Shown piece by piece: positions 25,529 to 34,286 of a stretch of 45,767 nucleotides of DNA. The notes beneath the pieces are model-generated. The model was not told the DNA's origin and did not search any database. It was given only the letters and a program-made list of their open reading frames with translations. A program made the position numbers and the translations under genes. The stretch is taken from positions 1 to 45,767 of the forward strand of contig CAXMNX010000082.1 in assembly GCA_964194845.1 (NCBI GenBank). The letters run 5' to 3'. This stretch comes from CAXMNX01 sp964194845. Its GTDB lineage: Bacteria; Pseudomonadota; Alphaproteobacteria; Rhodobacterales; Rhodobacteraceae. Positions within the stretch are counted from its first letter, which is position 1. Every line of letters begins with the position of its first letter.

Positions 25529-26878
25529 ATGAGCAATGAAAGCAACGAAGTCTCCAGAACATTGATCGACGGTGTCTCGGCGTGGCTGAAAGAGTCGGCC
25601 CTGGGAAGCCCGGACCTTGAAACCATTGTCACAGAAACCTGCGACCGGCTGTCGGCGGTGGGCATTCCGCTAAAACGAGTACATCTCAGCTTTTCGATGC
25701 TGCATCCGCTTTATGCCGCGCTCAGTTTTACCTGGGTGCGCGGCGAAGGTGTGCAACTGGGCAATTATCAACGGGTCGACGAAGACAGCCCGCCGCCATT
25801 ATTCGCGACCAGCCCCTATTATCAACTGGTCAGCAAAAATCTGAGCCATCTGCGTCGCCGTATTGACCGGTCGACACCGTCAGAATTCCCGGTCTTCGAT
25901 GATCTGAAACCACTGGGTATCACTGATTATCTGGCGTTCACGCAAAGCTTTGGCATAGGCGAAGCCCCTGGCCGCGGAATGATGGGGTCCTGGACCACTG
26001 ACCGAGCTGGCGGCTTCAGCGACGAAATGATCAAGGCTTTGTTGCATATCCAAAGTAACTTTGCGGTCACTGCACTCATGGCGGTCAGTTCCCAACTGGC
26101 AGACAATATGCTGACGACTTATCTTGGCGGAAGCGCGGGCAAGCGGGTGCAATCCGGCCAGATCCAACGTGGAGATGGCGAAACCATCCGGGCCGCGCTG
26201 GTCATGGTCGACATGCGCAATTCGACCGCTCTTGCCGAAAGTGCCGGACGGCAGGGTTATATTGACACTCTGAACCAGTTTTTTGACGCGGTCGCAGAGC
26301 CCTTCAATCGCGACGGTGGCGAGATCCTTAGTTTTGTCGGCGACGGGTTCCTTGCGGTCTATCCCTGCGAACGTCACAAAGCGCCCTCGCAAGTTGCCGC
26401 GCGCGCAGCCATGTCCGCCGCACGCCAAGCCGTTGCGCGCATGACGGAGATGAACCAGTTGCGGACCAGCGAGGGGCAAGAGCCAATCGGCTTCGGCATC
26501 GGACTTCACGTCGGCAATGTGATGTTCGGCAATGTCGGGCTGAAGGACCGCCTTGCGTTCTCAGCTTTCGGATCTGCGGTCAATGAAGTGCAAAGGCTGG
26601 AGAGTCTGACCAAGAAATTCAGCACGCCGGTCGTCGCAAGCGAGATTTTTCAGGACTACTGCGGCGGAGACTGGCAGGCGCAGGGCGAGGAAGAACTGCG
26701 CGGCCTGACCGAAAAACTCTCGGTCTTCCTGCCGGGGCCACAGAACCTGGCCAGCGATGGCACAACCGGCATGACATCGGGCAGCGGCAAAAGCCGCTCG
26801 GAGGCCGAAGAGATTATGCTACTTCTTCAAGACAAGCAGGGCAAGAAATCGAGGGCACCGTCGCGCCGCGTTCATTAA
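25529..26878 (+). CDS. Soluble class III nucleotide cyclase with non-standard base-selecting residues
   Basis: A cytoplasmic 449-residue protein: an uncharacterised N-terminal region (1-200) shared with rhizobial-type cyclases, then a cyclase domain (about 220-400). Metal aspartates D228 (VMVD) and D272 (FVGDG) are present, as are N352 and R356 (VNEVQR). The lysine that normally selects adenine is replaced by S268 (ILSFVGDG), and its partner aspartate by S349 (FGSAVN). The nucleotide used is therefore open. The tail (residues 402-449) is polar and low-complexity. AGGAA precedes the ATG. The stop codon shares a TTAA palindrome with the convergent SLC13 gene. Confidence 0.9.
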   Translation: MSNESNEVSRTLIDGVSAWLKESALGSPDLETIVTETCDRLSAVGIPLKRVHLSFSMLHPLYAALSFTWVRGEGVQLGNYQRVDEDSPPPLFATSPYYQLVSKNLSHLRRRIDRSTPSEFPVFDDLKPLGITDYLAFTQSFGIGEAPGRGMMGSWTTDRAGGFSDEMIKALLHIQSNFAVTALMAVSSQLADNMLTTYLGGSAGKRVQSGQIQRGDGETIRAALVMVDMRNSTALAESAGRQGYIDTLNQFFDAVAEPFNRDGGEILSFVGDGFLAVYPCERHKAPSQVAARAAMSAARQAVARMTEMNQLRTSEGQEPIGFGIGLHVGNVMFGNVGLKDRLAFSAFGSAVNEVQRLESLTKKFSTPVVASEIFQDYCGGDWQAQGEEELRGLTEKLSVFLPGPQNLASDGTTGMTSGSGKSRSEAEEIMLLLQDKQGKKSRAPSRRVH

Positions 26879-28650
26879 AGCGGCCAGAAAATCAAAAGCG
26901 CGGGGATAGATATCGCCAGAACCAGCAGTTCGAGCGGCAGACCGATCCGCCAATAATCGCCGAACCGATAGCCGCCGGGGCCAAGAATTATCGTGTTGTT
27001 CTTGTGTCCGATGGGCGTGAGAAATGCACAGGACGCGGCGACCGCCACACCCATCAGAAAGGTGTCGGGGTTGCTGCCTGTCGCCGCGGCCACAGCAAGC
27101 GACACAGGTGCCGCGATCAACGTCGTGGCGACGTTGTTCAGAAAATCGCTCAGCGTCATGGTCACGATCATCAGTAGCAACAGCGACGTCCAGGCGGGAT
27201 ATTCTGCGGTTATGCTTATGATTTGATTGGCAACTTTTGCGGCTGCACCGGTGCGTTCAAAAGCTTCGGCCAGCGGGATGAGACTGGCCAAGAGGACGAT
27301 AACCTTCCACTCAACGCTTTCATAGACTTCATAGCCGCTGACCAGCCCAAGTCCGACAAAGGCGATCACAGCTCCGGCCAATGCCACCGGCAGCGACAAC
27401 AATCCGGCAACCGCAAGCGCAATGGCGGACAAGAAAATGCCGATTGCCCAGCCCGCCTTTGTGCGTTGGATAACCTCGGTTCGGCGGCCCTCGATTGGCA
27501 ACACGCCCAGCCACGCCGCAGCAGCAGCGTTTCGCTCAGGCGTGCCCAAAAGCAGCAGAACGTCGCCCGGGCGGATCGTCAGTAGTCGCACGCGGTCGCG
27601 AAACCGCTGGCCGTTTCGGGCAACGCCCAATAGCGTGACCGAGTGCCGATAAAGCAGCTTCAGCCCGCGCGCCGTCCGGCCTGCGACGCGGGCGCCTTCG
27701 GGCACAATTGCCTCGGTCAGCGCGAGACTGGTCGAGGCGACGCCGCCCTTGTGCTTTTCCGAACCGGCAAATTCCAAAGACGCCTGGCCGATAAAGGCCT
27801 CGATTGCCTTCGGCTCGCCTTCGACCACGAAAAAATCACCCACGCGCACCGGTTCGCGTCGGGCAAAGCCGGGCAGACGCCGTCCATTTCGGATCAGCCC
27901 CAGGATGTGGACATCCATCTCATCTGCCAGCGGATCGAGATCACCGACCCTTGTTTCATCGTCGAGCGATTGTTCGCCGACGCGAAGCTCCGCCACATAT
28001 CGCCCTTGCTCGATCTCTTGATGGTGTTCGGCGATGCCTTCGCGTTCGGGCAAAAGCCGCCAGCCGACAAGCGCGACAAATGCAATGCCAGCGATTGCAA
28101 CGGCCAGTCCGACCGGCGCGAAGTCAAACATGGAAAACGGCTGGCCAAGCGCATCCTGCCGGTATTCCGAGATGACGATATTCGGCGGGGTTCCGATCAG
28201 CGTGATCATGCCGCCAAGGATCGTCGCGAATGAAAGCGGCATCAGGGTTTTACTGACGGTTCGCTTCGCTTTCGCCGCCGCCTCGATATCAAGCGGCATG
28301 AGCAATGCCAGGGCCGCCACATTGTTGATAATCGCCGAAAGACCGGCCCCGACCGCCGCCATCGCAGCGATATGAAGCGGCACCGGGCGATCCGCGCTGA
28401 GAAGTCGTGCGGCGATAAGTTCCACGGCACCAGACGCTGTAAGGCCGCGCGAAACGATCAGGACCAGCGCGATGATTGCAACGGCTGAGTGGCCAAAGCC
28501 CGAAAACACCTTGTCTGATGGGATGAGGCCCAAAGCGGTGGCAAGGATCAGCGACCCGAATGCCACAAGGTCGTAGCGAATGCGGCCCCAGATCAGCAGC
28601 ACAAAGACCGCGCCGAAGATCGCGAAAATCAATGTTTGGTCGCCCGGCAT
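26875..28650 (-). CDS. SLC13-family anion permease with TrkA-C domains
   Basis: An inner-membrane transporter of 591 residues in the DASS/sulfate-permease group. N-terminal helices hold the repeated motif region (IINNVAALALLMP) and LIGTPPNIV. A soluble insertion (about 205-390) contains two TrkA-C/RCK_C-like domains (RREPVRVGDFFVVEGEP; VRLLTIRPGDVLLLLGTP). The C-terminal half repeats the core with LNNVATTLIAAP and LTPIGHKNN. Such proteins move sulfate, dicarboxylates or related anions. It lies 135 bases after the dehydrogenase gene on the same strand, so it might be the last gene of the sugar locus, for anion export or import; that is inference. Confidence 0.88.
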   Translation of the reverse strand: MPGDQTLIFAIFGAVFVLLIWGRIRYDLVAFGSLILATALGLIPSDKVFSGFGHSAVAIIALVLIVSRGLTASGAVELIAARLLSADRPVPLHIAAMAAVGAGLSAIINNVAALALLMPLDIEAAAKAKRTVSKTLMPLSFATILGGMITLIGTPPNIVISEYRQDALGQPFSMFDFAPVGLAVAIAGIAFVALVGWRLLPEREGIAEHHQEIEQGRYVAELRVGEQSLDDETRVGDLDPLADEMDVHILGLIRNGRRLPGFARREPVRVGDFFVVEGEPKAIEAFIGQASLEFAGSEKHKGGVASTSLALTEAIVPEGARVAGRTARGLKLLYRHSVTLLGVARNGQRFRDRVRLLTIRPGDVLLLLGTPERNAAAAAWLGVLPIEGRRTEVIQRTKAGWAIGIFLSAIALAVAGLLSLPVALAGAVIAFVGLGLVSGYEVYESVEWKVIVLLASLIPLAEAFERTGAAAKVANQIISITAEYPAWTSLLLLMIVTMTLSDFLNNVATTLIAAPVSLAVAAATGSNPDTFLMGVAVAASCAFLTPIGHKNNTIILGPGGYRFGDYWRIGLPLELLVLAISIPALLIFWPL

Positions 28651-28785
28651 TCACCCGCCTTACCCGTTTCAGGAACCATGTCCGGCTAGCGCCAAACAGG
28701 CAAGCGGCGTCGAGCGGGCGAATACGAAATCTTGTTGTTGTTTAGTCGGCGTTATGCGGCGAACAATCCAAGGTAACTGATTGAA

Positions 28786-29712
28786 TTAGCGTTGTTTTTC
28801 TAGGCGATCTAAGACGATATTGGCGATCATTTCGCTGACGCGGATGTTGCTGTCTTCGGTAACACCGGCAATATGCGGCGTCAGAATTAGGTTTGAAAGC
28901 CCGTCAAAAACGGCTGCGGCTTCGGCGGTCAGAGGTTCGGTTTCAAAGACATCAAGCGCCGCACCGGCCAGATGGCCAGAGCGCAGCGAAGCCGCAAGTG
29001 CGCGCTCATCGACCACCCCGCCACGCGCGGCATTTATCAGTATGGCGCGCGGGCGCATTTGCGTCAGAGCGGTTTCGTCGATCAAATTTCGCGTTGTTTC
29101 GGTCAGCGGCACATGCAGGCTGACGACATCGGCCACCGCCAACAGATCGGTGAGATCCATGTTTTGGGTTGCAGCCCATGCCGCGTGATCGACCGGTAAA
29201 TATGGGTCGAAAGCAGCGGTTTTCATGCCTAAGGCGCTGGCAAGCCTTGCGGTTTCCTGCGCGACTTCCCCAAAGCCAACCAGACCAAGCAGCCGCGCCG
29301 AGGCTTCGCGTCCCGAAGAGGCGGTTCGAGGCCAAGCGCCTGCCATCATCTGCGCATTTGCCTGATACGCCCCCCGCAGCAGGGCCAAGGCGTTCGTGAC
29401 GACATACTCGGCGACTGAAAGCGTGTTGGCACCGGTCGCCGGAGCAACTTCGATACCGCGTTCTTCGCAAGCATCCAGGTCGATATTGTCGAGCCCGACG
29501 CCAAGTCGCCCGACGAGCCGAAGGTTGGGCGAATGCGTGAGCAGATCTCGCGTAACCTGCGTGCGGTTTCGAACAACAAGTGCCTGAATGTCTTGCATTA
29601 ATTCGGGCAAATCAGATTGGCGATCCGCCAGATCCGGCGCGTATCTGGTGGGATAGGCCGCGCTTAGCTTTTGCACCGCACGCTCGTCCATAAATTCAGT
29701 GATCAGGATCAT
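28786..29712 (-). CDS. D-isomer-specific 2-hydroxyacid dehydrogenase (SlcC-like)
   Basis: NAD(P)-dependent oxidoreductase of 308 residues. It has LGLVGFGEVAQETA (142-155) for the nucleotide and the catalytic set R230 (NAARGG), E259 (FETEP) and H280 (LTPHIAG). The N-terminus MILITEFMDERAV and the run VVRNRTQVTRDLL resemble, from memory, the sulfolactate dehydrogenase SlcC subgroup more than SerA. The start at 29712 is chosen because the alternative at 29739 adds a cysteine-rich stretch unlike the family; its ribosome site is weak. It is the last enzyme gene of the minus-strand sugar locus, 79 bases after the epimerase. Substrate (sulfolactate, another 2-hydroxyacid or phosphoglycerate) is open. 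Confidence 0.85.
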   Translation of the reverse strand: MILITEFMDERAVQKLSAAYPTRYAPDLADRQSDLPELMQDIQALVVRNRTQVTRDLLTHSPNLRLVGRLGVGLDNIDLDACEERGIEVAPATGANTLSVAEYVVTNALALLRGAYQANAQMMAGAWPRTASSGREASARLLGLVGFGEVAQETARLASALGMKTAAFDPYLPVDHAAWAATQNMDLTDLLAVADVVSLHVPLTETTRNLIDETALTQMRPRAILINAARGGVVDERALAASLRSGHLAGAALDVFETEPLTAEAAAVFDGLSNLILTPHIAGVTEDSNIRVSEMIANIVLDRLEKQR

Positions 29713-29791
29713 TCGACACCCGCAAGTTCGATGAAACATTGTGGGCGGCCCACATTTCTTGTCCGGATATCACTCCATTGGCGAAATACGC

Positions 29792-30787
29792 TCATCTTGC
29801 GTCCTTTAAGAATGCATATTGCGTGTGCTGGCGGTACGTTTCGCCGGGTTGCAAAACGGCACTTGGGAACCCTTCGTGATGATTGGCGTCGGGCCAATAT
29901 TGCGGCTCGATCGCGATTCCGGCGTTTGCTGACATCGGTTTTCCGGCCAGCCCTGGAACGTCGATGTCAATTCGGCTGCCGTCATAGATTTGCAGGCCCG
30001 GCTCGGTGGTGTGGACCACTAGCGAGACGTCAGACACCGAGCTGGTCAGCCGGGCGACTTTGCGAATGTCTTGGCGAGAGGTCGCGAGGCAGAAATTGTG
30101 ATCGAGCGGCACGCCGCTTTCCAACCGTCGCGGTGTTCGAAAATGGAATGGTGTGTCGGCCACGGGGCGGACCTCGCCGGTTGGGATCAGGTCGCTGTCC
30201 ACCGGCAGGTAATTCCCGGCGTCGATCTGAAGCCGGTGGCTGGCAATCGACCCGGTGCCGTCCAGTATGAAATAACTGTGGTGCGCCAGATTGCACAGCG
30301 TCGGCGCATCGGTGGTCGCTTGCATTTCGATGTCGAGCGTTGCGTCGCCGGTGAGTTTGTAGGCTACTGTCGCGCTAAGATTGCCGGGAAATCCCATCTC
30401 GCCGTCCGCCAGCGAAATCGTAAATGTCACGCTGTCGGTCGTGGTATTTTCAATTTGCCAGACCTTCTTGCCCATGCCAACCGCGCCGCCGTGCAGCGTG
30501 TGCTTGCCCAGAAAATTCGGGTCCGATTGATATGTTTTACCGCCCAGTTCCAGGTGCCCGTCGCGAATGCGATTGGCGCAACGCCCTGCAATTGCGCCGA
30601 AATAGGGTGAGTGCGTCAGATACGGTGCGAAGGTGGGAAACCCCAGAACCAGCGGGTGCGGATGTCCGGCAAGGCGCAAATCCTGCAACACCGCACCGTA
30701 GCTTAGAAAATGCGCTTCCATCTGCCCGGACTGAACCCGAACTCTGTGAACGGGCGTTCCGTCTGGCATGGCTCCGAAATGTTCCAC
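29792..30787 (-). CDS. Aldose 1-epimerase (galactose mutarotase family)
   Basis: Interconverts alpha and beta anomers of a free sugar, here probably feeding the isomerase. Family features: SYGAVLQDLRLAGHPHPLVL near the N-terminus, GRCANRIRDG, NFLGKHTLHGG with the first histidine, NLAHHSYFILDG with the second, and the late catalytic glutamate region GIAIEPQYWPDA. Length 331 residues. The start is GTG at 30787, three bases after the oxidoreductase stop, with GAGGT 13 bases upstream; an ATG at 30769 is an alternative. Analogous mutarotase genes (such as yihR) accompany sulfosugar and hexose operons. Confidence 0.88.
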   Translation of the reverse strand: MEHFGAMPDGTPVHRVRVQSGQMEAHFLSYGAVLQDLRLAGHPHPLVLGFPTFAPYLTHSPYFGAIAGRCANRIRDGHLELGGKTYQSDPNFLGKHTLHGGAVGMGKKVWQIENTTTDSVTFTISLADGEMGFPGNLSATVAYKLTGDATLDIEMQATTDAPTLCNLAHHSYFILDGTGSIASHRLQIDAGNYLPVDSDLIPTGEVRPVADTPFHFRTPRRLESGVPLDHNFCLATSRQDIRKVARLTSSVSDVSLVVHTTEPGLQIYDGSRIDIDVPGLAGKPMSANAGIAIEPQYWPDANHHEGFPSAVLQPGETYRQHTQYAFLKDAR

Positions 30788-30790
30788 GGC

Positions 30791-31882
30791 TTAAATGCTT
30801 ACCTCGATCGCCTGCCCGACACGCGCGCTTTCTTCCGCAGCTTCCCCAACGACCACAGACCAGAGTCCATCCAAAACGCTGACGTCCGGTTGCCCTTTGC
30901 CGGATCGGACCAAATCGCGGAAGCGCTCGTGCTGATAGAATGTAGACCCGTGGTGGTCGCCTGCTGCCAGAATTTCGGGGTCAACCTTCACTTCGTCGCG
31001 AACCACCAGTTTCTCGGCTCTGTAAGAAATTTCGATCTCGGCCCTGTGTTCCGCACCGTTGGTCGAAAGCCGCGCGGGTCCGGGCACCTTTGCGTCCACG
31101 CGGGCGGTATCTCCGGTGACGGATATGACCTCCTGCCAATAAGACCCTTCCGCAAACATGCAAAGGTCCAGCATTCCACGGGTTCCGTTGGCGAAATCGA
31201 CGACCACGAAAGCGTTGTCAGATACATCCGGCGTTCGATTGTTATAGCGTTCGCCCAGATGGTTCACATCGACGCCGGCTGATGCAAAGACCCGAACCGG
31301 ATCGCTTTGCAGCGCCAGGCGCATCAAATCCCAGAAATGGCAACACTTTTCCACCAGTGTGCCGCCGGTTCGTTCGCTGAAGCGGTTCCAGTCATCGACT
31401 TTGTCCAGGAAAGGATAGCGATGCTCGCGGATCGACACCATCTTGGGTGTTCCGGCAGTGCCGTTTCGCAGTTCTTCCAGCAGCCGTTGCACAGGTGGCA
31501 TGAAGCGATATTCCATCGCCACCCAGATCGGCGCGGCGCGGTTGGCTGCCTTGGCCAAAACATCGCGGCAATGGGCTGACGCCGTGCAAAGCGGCTTTTC
31601 GCACAGAATTGGCAGTTCCGATGACATGGTATCCAGCAGGATAGAATGATGCGTGTCATTCGGTGTGGCTATGACCAGCGCGTCGCAAAGACCGGACGAC
31701 AGAAGCTGGCGGTGATCGCTGAACCCGCCCGCCGTTCCGTTGGTCGCATCAATCGAAGACGCACGCATCGCCTCATTGGGATCAGCTATCGCCGTGACCT
31801 CGCAGCCTTCCAAAAGCGCGATATTGCGGATGTGTTCCTGTCCCATCATGCCAGCACCGATCAGACCGTATCGAATGGTCAT
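30791..31882 (-). CDS. Gfo/Idh/MocA family NAD-dependent oxidoreductase or NAD-dependent glycosidase
   Basis: Rossmann-fold enzyme of 363 residues. It has the dinucleotide motif YGLIGAGMMGQEH at the N-terminus, CEKPLC (the EKP motif) and, in the C-terminal domain, EYRFMPPVQRLLEEL and GGTLVEKCCHFWDLMR with the catalytic-region lysine/histidine. Members oxidise sugars or inositols; some use NAD transiently to hydrolyse glycosides, including the sulfoquinovosidases of GH188. The ATG at 31882 follows the isomerase stop by one base; upstream in-frame starts are inside that gene. Context suggests it acts at the entry of the sugar pathway. Confidence 0.85.
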   Translation of the reverse strand: MTIRYGLIGAGMMGQEHIRNIALLEGCEVTAIADPNEAMRASSIDATNGTAGGFSDHRQLLSSGLCDALVIATPNDTHHSILLDTMSSELPILCEKPLCTASAHCRDVLAKAANRAAPIWVAMEYRFMPPVQRLLEELRNGTAGTPKMVSIREHRYPFLDKVDDWNRFSERTGGTLVEKCCHFWDLMRLALQSDPVRVFASAGVDVNHLGERYNNRTPDVSDNAFVVVDFANGTRGMLDLCMFAEGSYWQEVISVTGDTARVDAKVPGPARLSTNGAEHRAEIEISYRAEKLVVRDEVKVDPEILAAGDHHGSTFYQHERFRDLVRSGKGQPDVSVLDGLWSVVVGEAAEESARVGQAIEVSI

Positions 31883-31883
31883 G

Positions 31884-33266
31884 TCAAAGCTCCAGCATGG
31901 GCAGGCGCAGCGCCCCCGCAACACCGCGAAGCGCTTCGCGATGGTCGCCGTAGGCAACGGCGATATGATGCTCGATCCCGCCTGATATCAGATCGCTCAG
32001 AACATCGCTGGCATCGCGTGCAAAGCGGATCACGCCACAGGTGCCGGTGAATGCCAATGGGCGGCGCAGCATCTCGCCAAAGCCAAATACCATCGTTTTT
32101 CGGTTAAAAGCCTGACTGATGCGCATGAAAGTGACCGGGCCGGGTTTCAGTGGAAATTGGAAAAGCAGCGGCTGTTTGCGATTTGTGTGGATCGCTGCCT
32201 CGGCCGCGGCTTCCGGGTCACGCATTGAATAGGGGGCCTGTCCGCAGTGCCAGATAACGCCGGTATTGTCTGCGATATCCATGTCGACCAGATCGGTCAG
32301 AAATACCGGCGCCTGCGCCGCCTCTTGCAGCACCAACTGGGACAATGCTCCGAAAACATCGGCCTCGCAGGCGCAAGGGATCCTGTTTTCGCCCATCATC
32401 GCTGCAGGGCCACAAACGGCACCGCCGTAGTCGGTAAATGTCTCCGGCCAGCAACGAATGGCGAACGCATCGTAGCCGCCGCGCGCGCGCAGATCGTCGA
32501 GGCCCAGCTTGAGCCGGAACGAACGGTCAAGCTCGGCTTGATCCACGCCTTCCAGCCCGGTTATTTGCTGATCGGTTTTGGCGCGGATATTCCGCGTTGC
32601 CTCGATGGGCGCGGCGCGCGCCGCTTCAAAAAGATCGCTGAGGTCAATTTCGTCGACATCGACGCCAGCCAGGGCATTCAACTCGGCGGCGTTATAGGCG
32701 CACGTATCGAACCCGACGGGACGCTCGCCAATACGGGCAATCTTTCGGCCCTTGATCGCACGCGCGATGCCAAGTCCGGCGGCGGTTTCACCCGGCACTT
32801 TCGCCAGGGCGAGAGGTTTCGTGCGGCGCGCGCCGGAAAACAATTCCGATAGGTCTTTGGCGGCATCCGCTTCAGGATCGCAATAGAGCCACGAAAACCT
32901 GCGCCCCCTGAGACCAAGCGCGTGGCTCGCGAGGTTCAGCCCGCAAAGTGAATTCAGCCGAAGCCGAAAGCCCAGTCGGGGTTCAGACACTGCCCATATC
33001 GAAAGCGGTTGGTCAAACACGGTTGCAGCGGCGACGGCCATGCTAGCGTCCGTGAACGTCACCTGAAGCACCAGGACCTGGTCAACTTCTGCCGCCACCA
33101 GTTCGTCGATGGCCTGCCGTGTCATGTCTTCATCCAACAACAACGCGCGCGGGCCGACCAACTGATGTCCGGTCGCATCGAGCTGCCGCAGAATGGAACC
33201 AAGCTTGCTTTCGGCAAACGGGACGTCGAAGGTCGGCCGCCCAAGCGGAATAATACCAATCCTCAT
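31884..33266 (-). CDS. L-fucose/L-arabinose-isomerase-like ketol isomerase
   Basis: Expected to convert an aldose to its ketose. The fold is recognised from the C-terminal half: FAIRCWPETFTDYG, then IPCACEADVFGALSQL with metal ligand E301, VFLTDLVDMD with D325, and VIWHCGQAP with H340. These match the Glu/Asp/His manganese site of fucose isomerase. At 460 residues it is shorter than FucI (about 590) and nearer the fucose-isomerase-like group of unknown substrates. It lies 34 bases after the kinase gene and is separated by one base from the oxidoreductase. GGGGA precedes the ATG. Product is likely the substrate of the adjacent kinase. Confidence 0.8.
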   Translation of the reverse strand: MRIGIIPLGRPTFDVPFAESKLGSILRQLDATGHQLVGPRALLLDEDMTRQAIDELVAAEVDQVLVLQVTFTDASMAVAAATVFDQPLSIWAVSEPRLGFRLRLNSLCGLNLASHALGLRGRRFSWLYCDPEADAAKDLSELFSGARRTKPLALAKVPGETAAGLGIARAIKGRKIARIGERPVGFDTCAYNAAELNALAGVDVDEIDLSDLFEAARAAPIEATRNIRAKTDQQITGLEGVDQAELDRSFRLKLGLDDLRARGGYDAFAIRCWPETFTDYGGAVCGPAAMMGENRIPCACEADVFGALSQLVLQEAAQAPVFLTDLVDMDIADNTGVIWHCGQAPYSMRDPEAAAEAAIHTNRKQPLLFQFPLKPGPVTFMRISQAFNRKTMVFGFGEMLRRPLAFTGTCGVIRFARDASDVLSDLISGGIEHHIAVAYGDHREALRGVAGALRLPMLEL

Positions 33267-33300
33267 TTAGCGGTCCCCGAAAGGTTTTGAGGCGGTCGTT

Positions 33301-34188
33301 TCACAACGGGTTCTCCTTGAGAAACATCTCCAGTTCGGCGCGCGTCGGTGTGCCGTTTCGACCACCGAACCGGGTGCATTTGATCGCCGCCACCGCATTG
33401 GCGAACCTGATGGCGTCAGGTGCGTCGCACCCCTCGCTAAGCGACAGGGCGAACGCGCCGTGCCAAACGTCACCGGCTGCAAGCGTGTCCTTTGCATCGA
33501 CAGCAAATGCGGGAACGTGCTCGACACCCTGCGGGCCAGCGAACCAAACGCCGTTGTCGCCGTCCGTCACGCACACCCACGCGTCAAGCTTGTCGTCGGC
33601 CGATTGCAGCGCGGTTTTCAGATCCGGACCGTCCGCAAAGGACATCAACCCATCGCGCGAGAAAGCGACGTGACTGGCGGCGTTCAGCACGCCCGAATCC
33701 ATTGGTGCCTCGGCATCGACGATCCCCGGAACGCCGCGATTTCGCGCAAGTGTTAGGGCAGCGTTCGCGCCTTCGGTCCACCGTGTATCGGCCAGCACCG
33801 CGTCGATCTCTGGCACGTCGTCCATCCAGTCGACCTTGGTCACTAAATCCGAACCGCGAAAATTCATGATCTGACGTTCGCCCTTTGCATCGACATAAAC
33901 TGCGCTGAACGACGACCGTGCCTCGCGCGTTTGCTGCACGAGACTGGTATCAACGCCATCGCTCAGAAGCTCCGACAGTATCAGGTCACCCAGTGGATCG
34001 GCTCCCAGACGCGCGCCAAGAATAGCGACACCACCAAGGCGCGCGATGGCGACTGCGGCATTGGCAGCGCAGCCACCGCCGACGATTTCCGCCCGCGAGG
34101 CACGGTATTTTCGCGCCTCGGCGGGGTGCGTCTCCATCTGAAAGACGAAATCGACGACGGCCACCCCAATCACCAGCACCCGGCCCAT
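33301..34188 (-). CDS. PfkB-family sugar kinase, YihV (sulfofructose kinase)-like
   Basis: ATP-dependent ketose kinase of 295 residues. It has the PfkB first signature region EIVGGGCAANAAVAIARLGG and the second, DTLAAGDVWHGAF, with catalytic D240. The usual GAGD is AAGD here, a tolerated change. Aligned from memory with E. coli YihV it keeps the same order of blocks (GERQIMNF, LADTRWTEGA, IKCTRFGGR). Three positions I recall as sulfonate contacts in YihV (K27, N109, R138) are matched by K27, N109 and R136. This supports, but does not prove, a sulfofructose substrate; the wider YihV-like group may include other hexose kinases. ATG 34188 has GAGGG upstream; the longer start at 34260 runs across the Sel1 gene start. 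Confidence 0.85.
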   Translation of the reverse strand: MGRVLVIGVAVVDFVFQMETHPAEARKYRASRAEIVGGGCAANAAVAIARLGGVAILGARLGADPLGDLILSELLSDGVDTSLVQQTREARSSFSAVYVDAKGERQIMNFRGSDLVTKVDWMDDVPEIDAVLADTRWTEGANAALTLARNRGVPGIVDAEAPMDSGVLNAASHVAFSRDGLMSFADGPDLKTALQSADDKLDAWVCVTDGDNGVWFAGPQGVEHVPAFAVDAKDTLAAGDVWHGAFALSLSEGCDAPDAIRFANAVAAIKCTRFGGRNGTPTRAELEMFLKENPL

Positions 34189-34234
34189 CAATCGACCCTC
34201 AACTTGCAGGGCGAGGGTTGCAATGGCGGTGAAA

Positions 34235-34266
34235 GCCCGCTCCCATGGGCAGGCCCACACGCGGGC
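34235..34266. promoter_or_regulatory. Nested inverted repeats between divergent kinase and Sel1 genes
   Basis: GCCCGC at 34235-34240 pairs with GCGGGC at 34261-34266, and between them TGGGC (34246-34250) pairs with GCCCA (34253-34257). The structure lies in the 98-base divergent gap, 21 bases before the Sel1 ATG. It may be a binding site or a leader hairpin; only the symmetry is seen. Confidence 0.25.
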
Positions 34267-34286
34267 ATTACAGAAAGAGAACCCAG

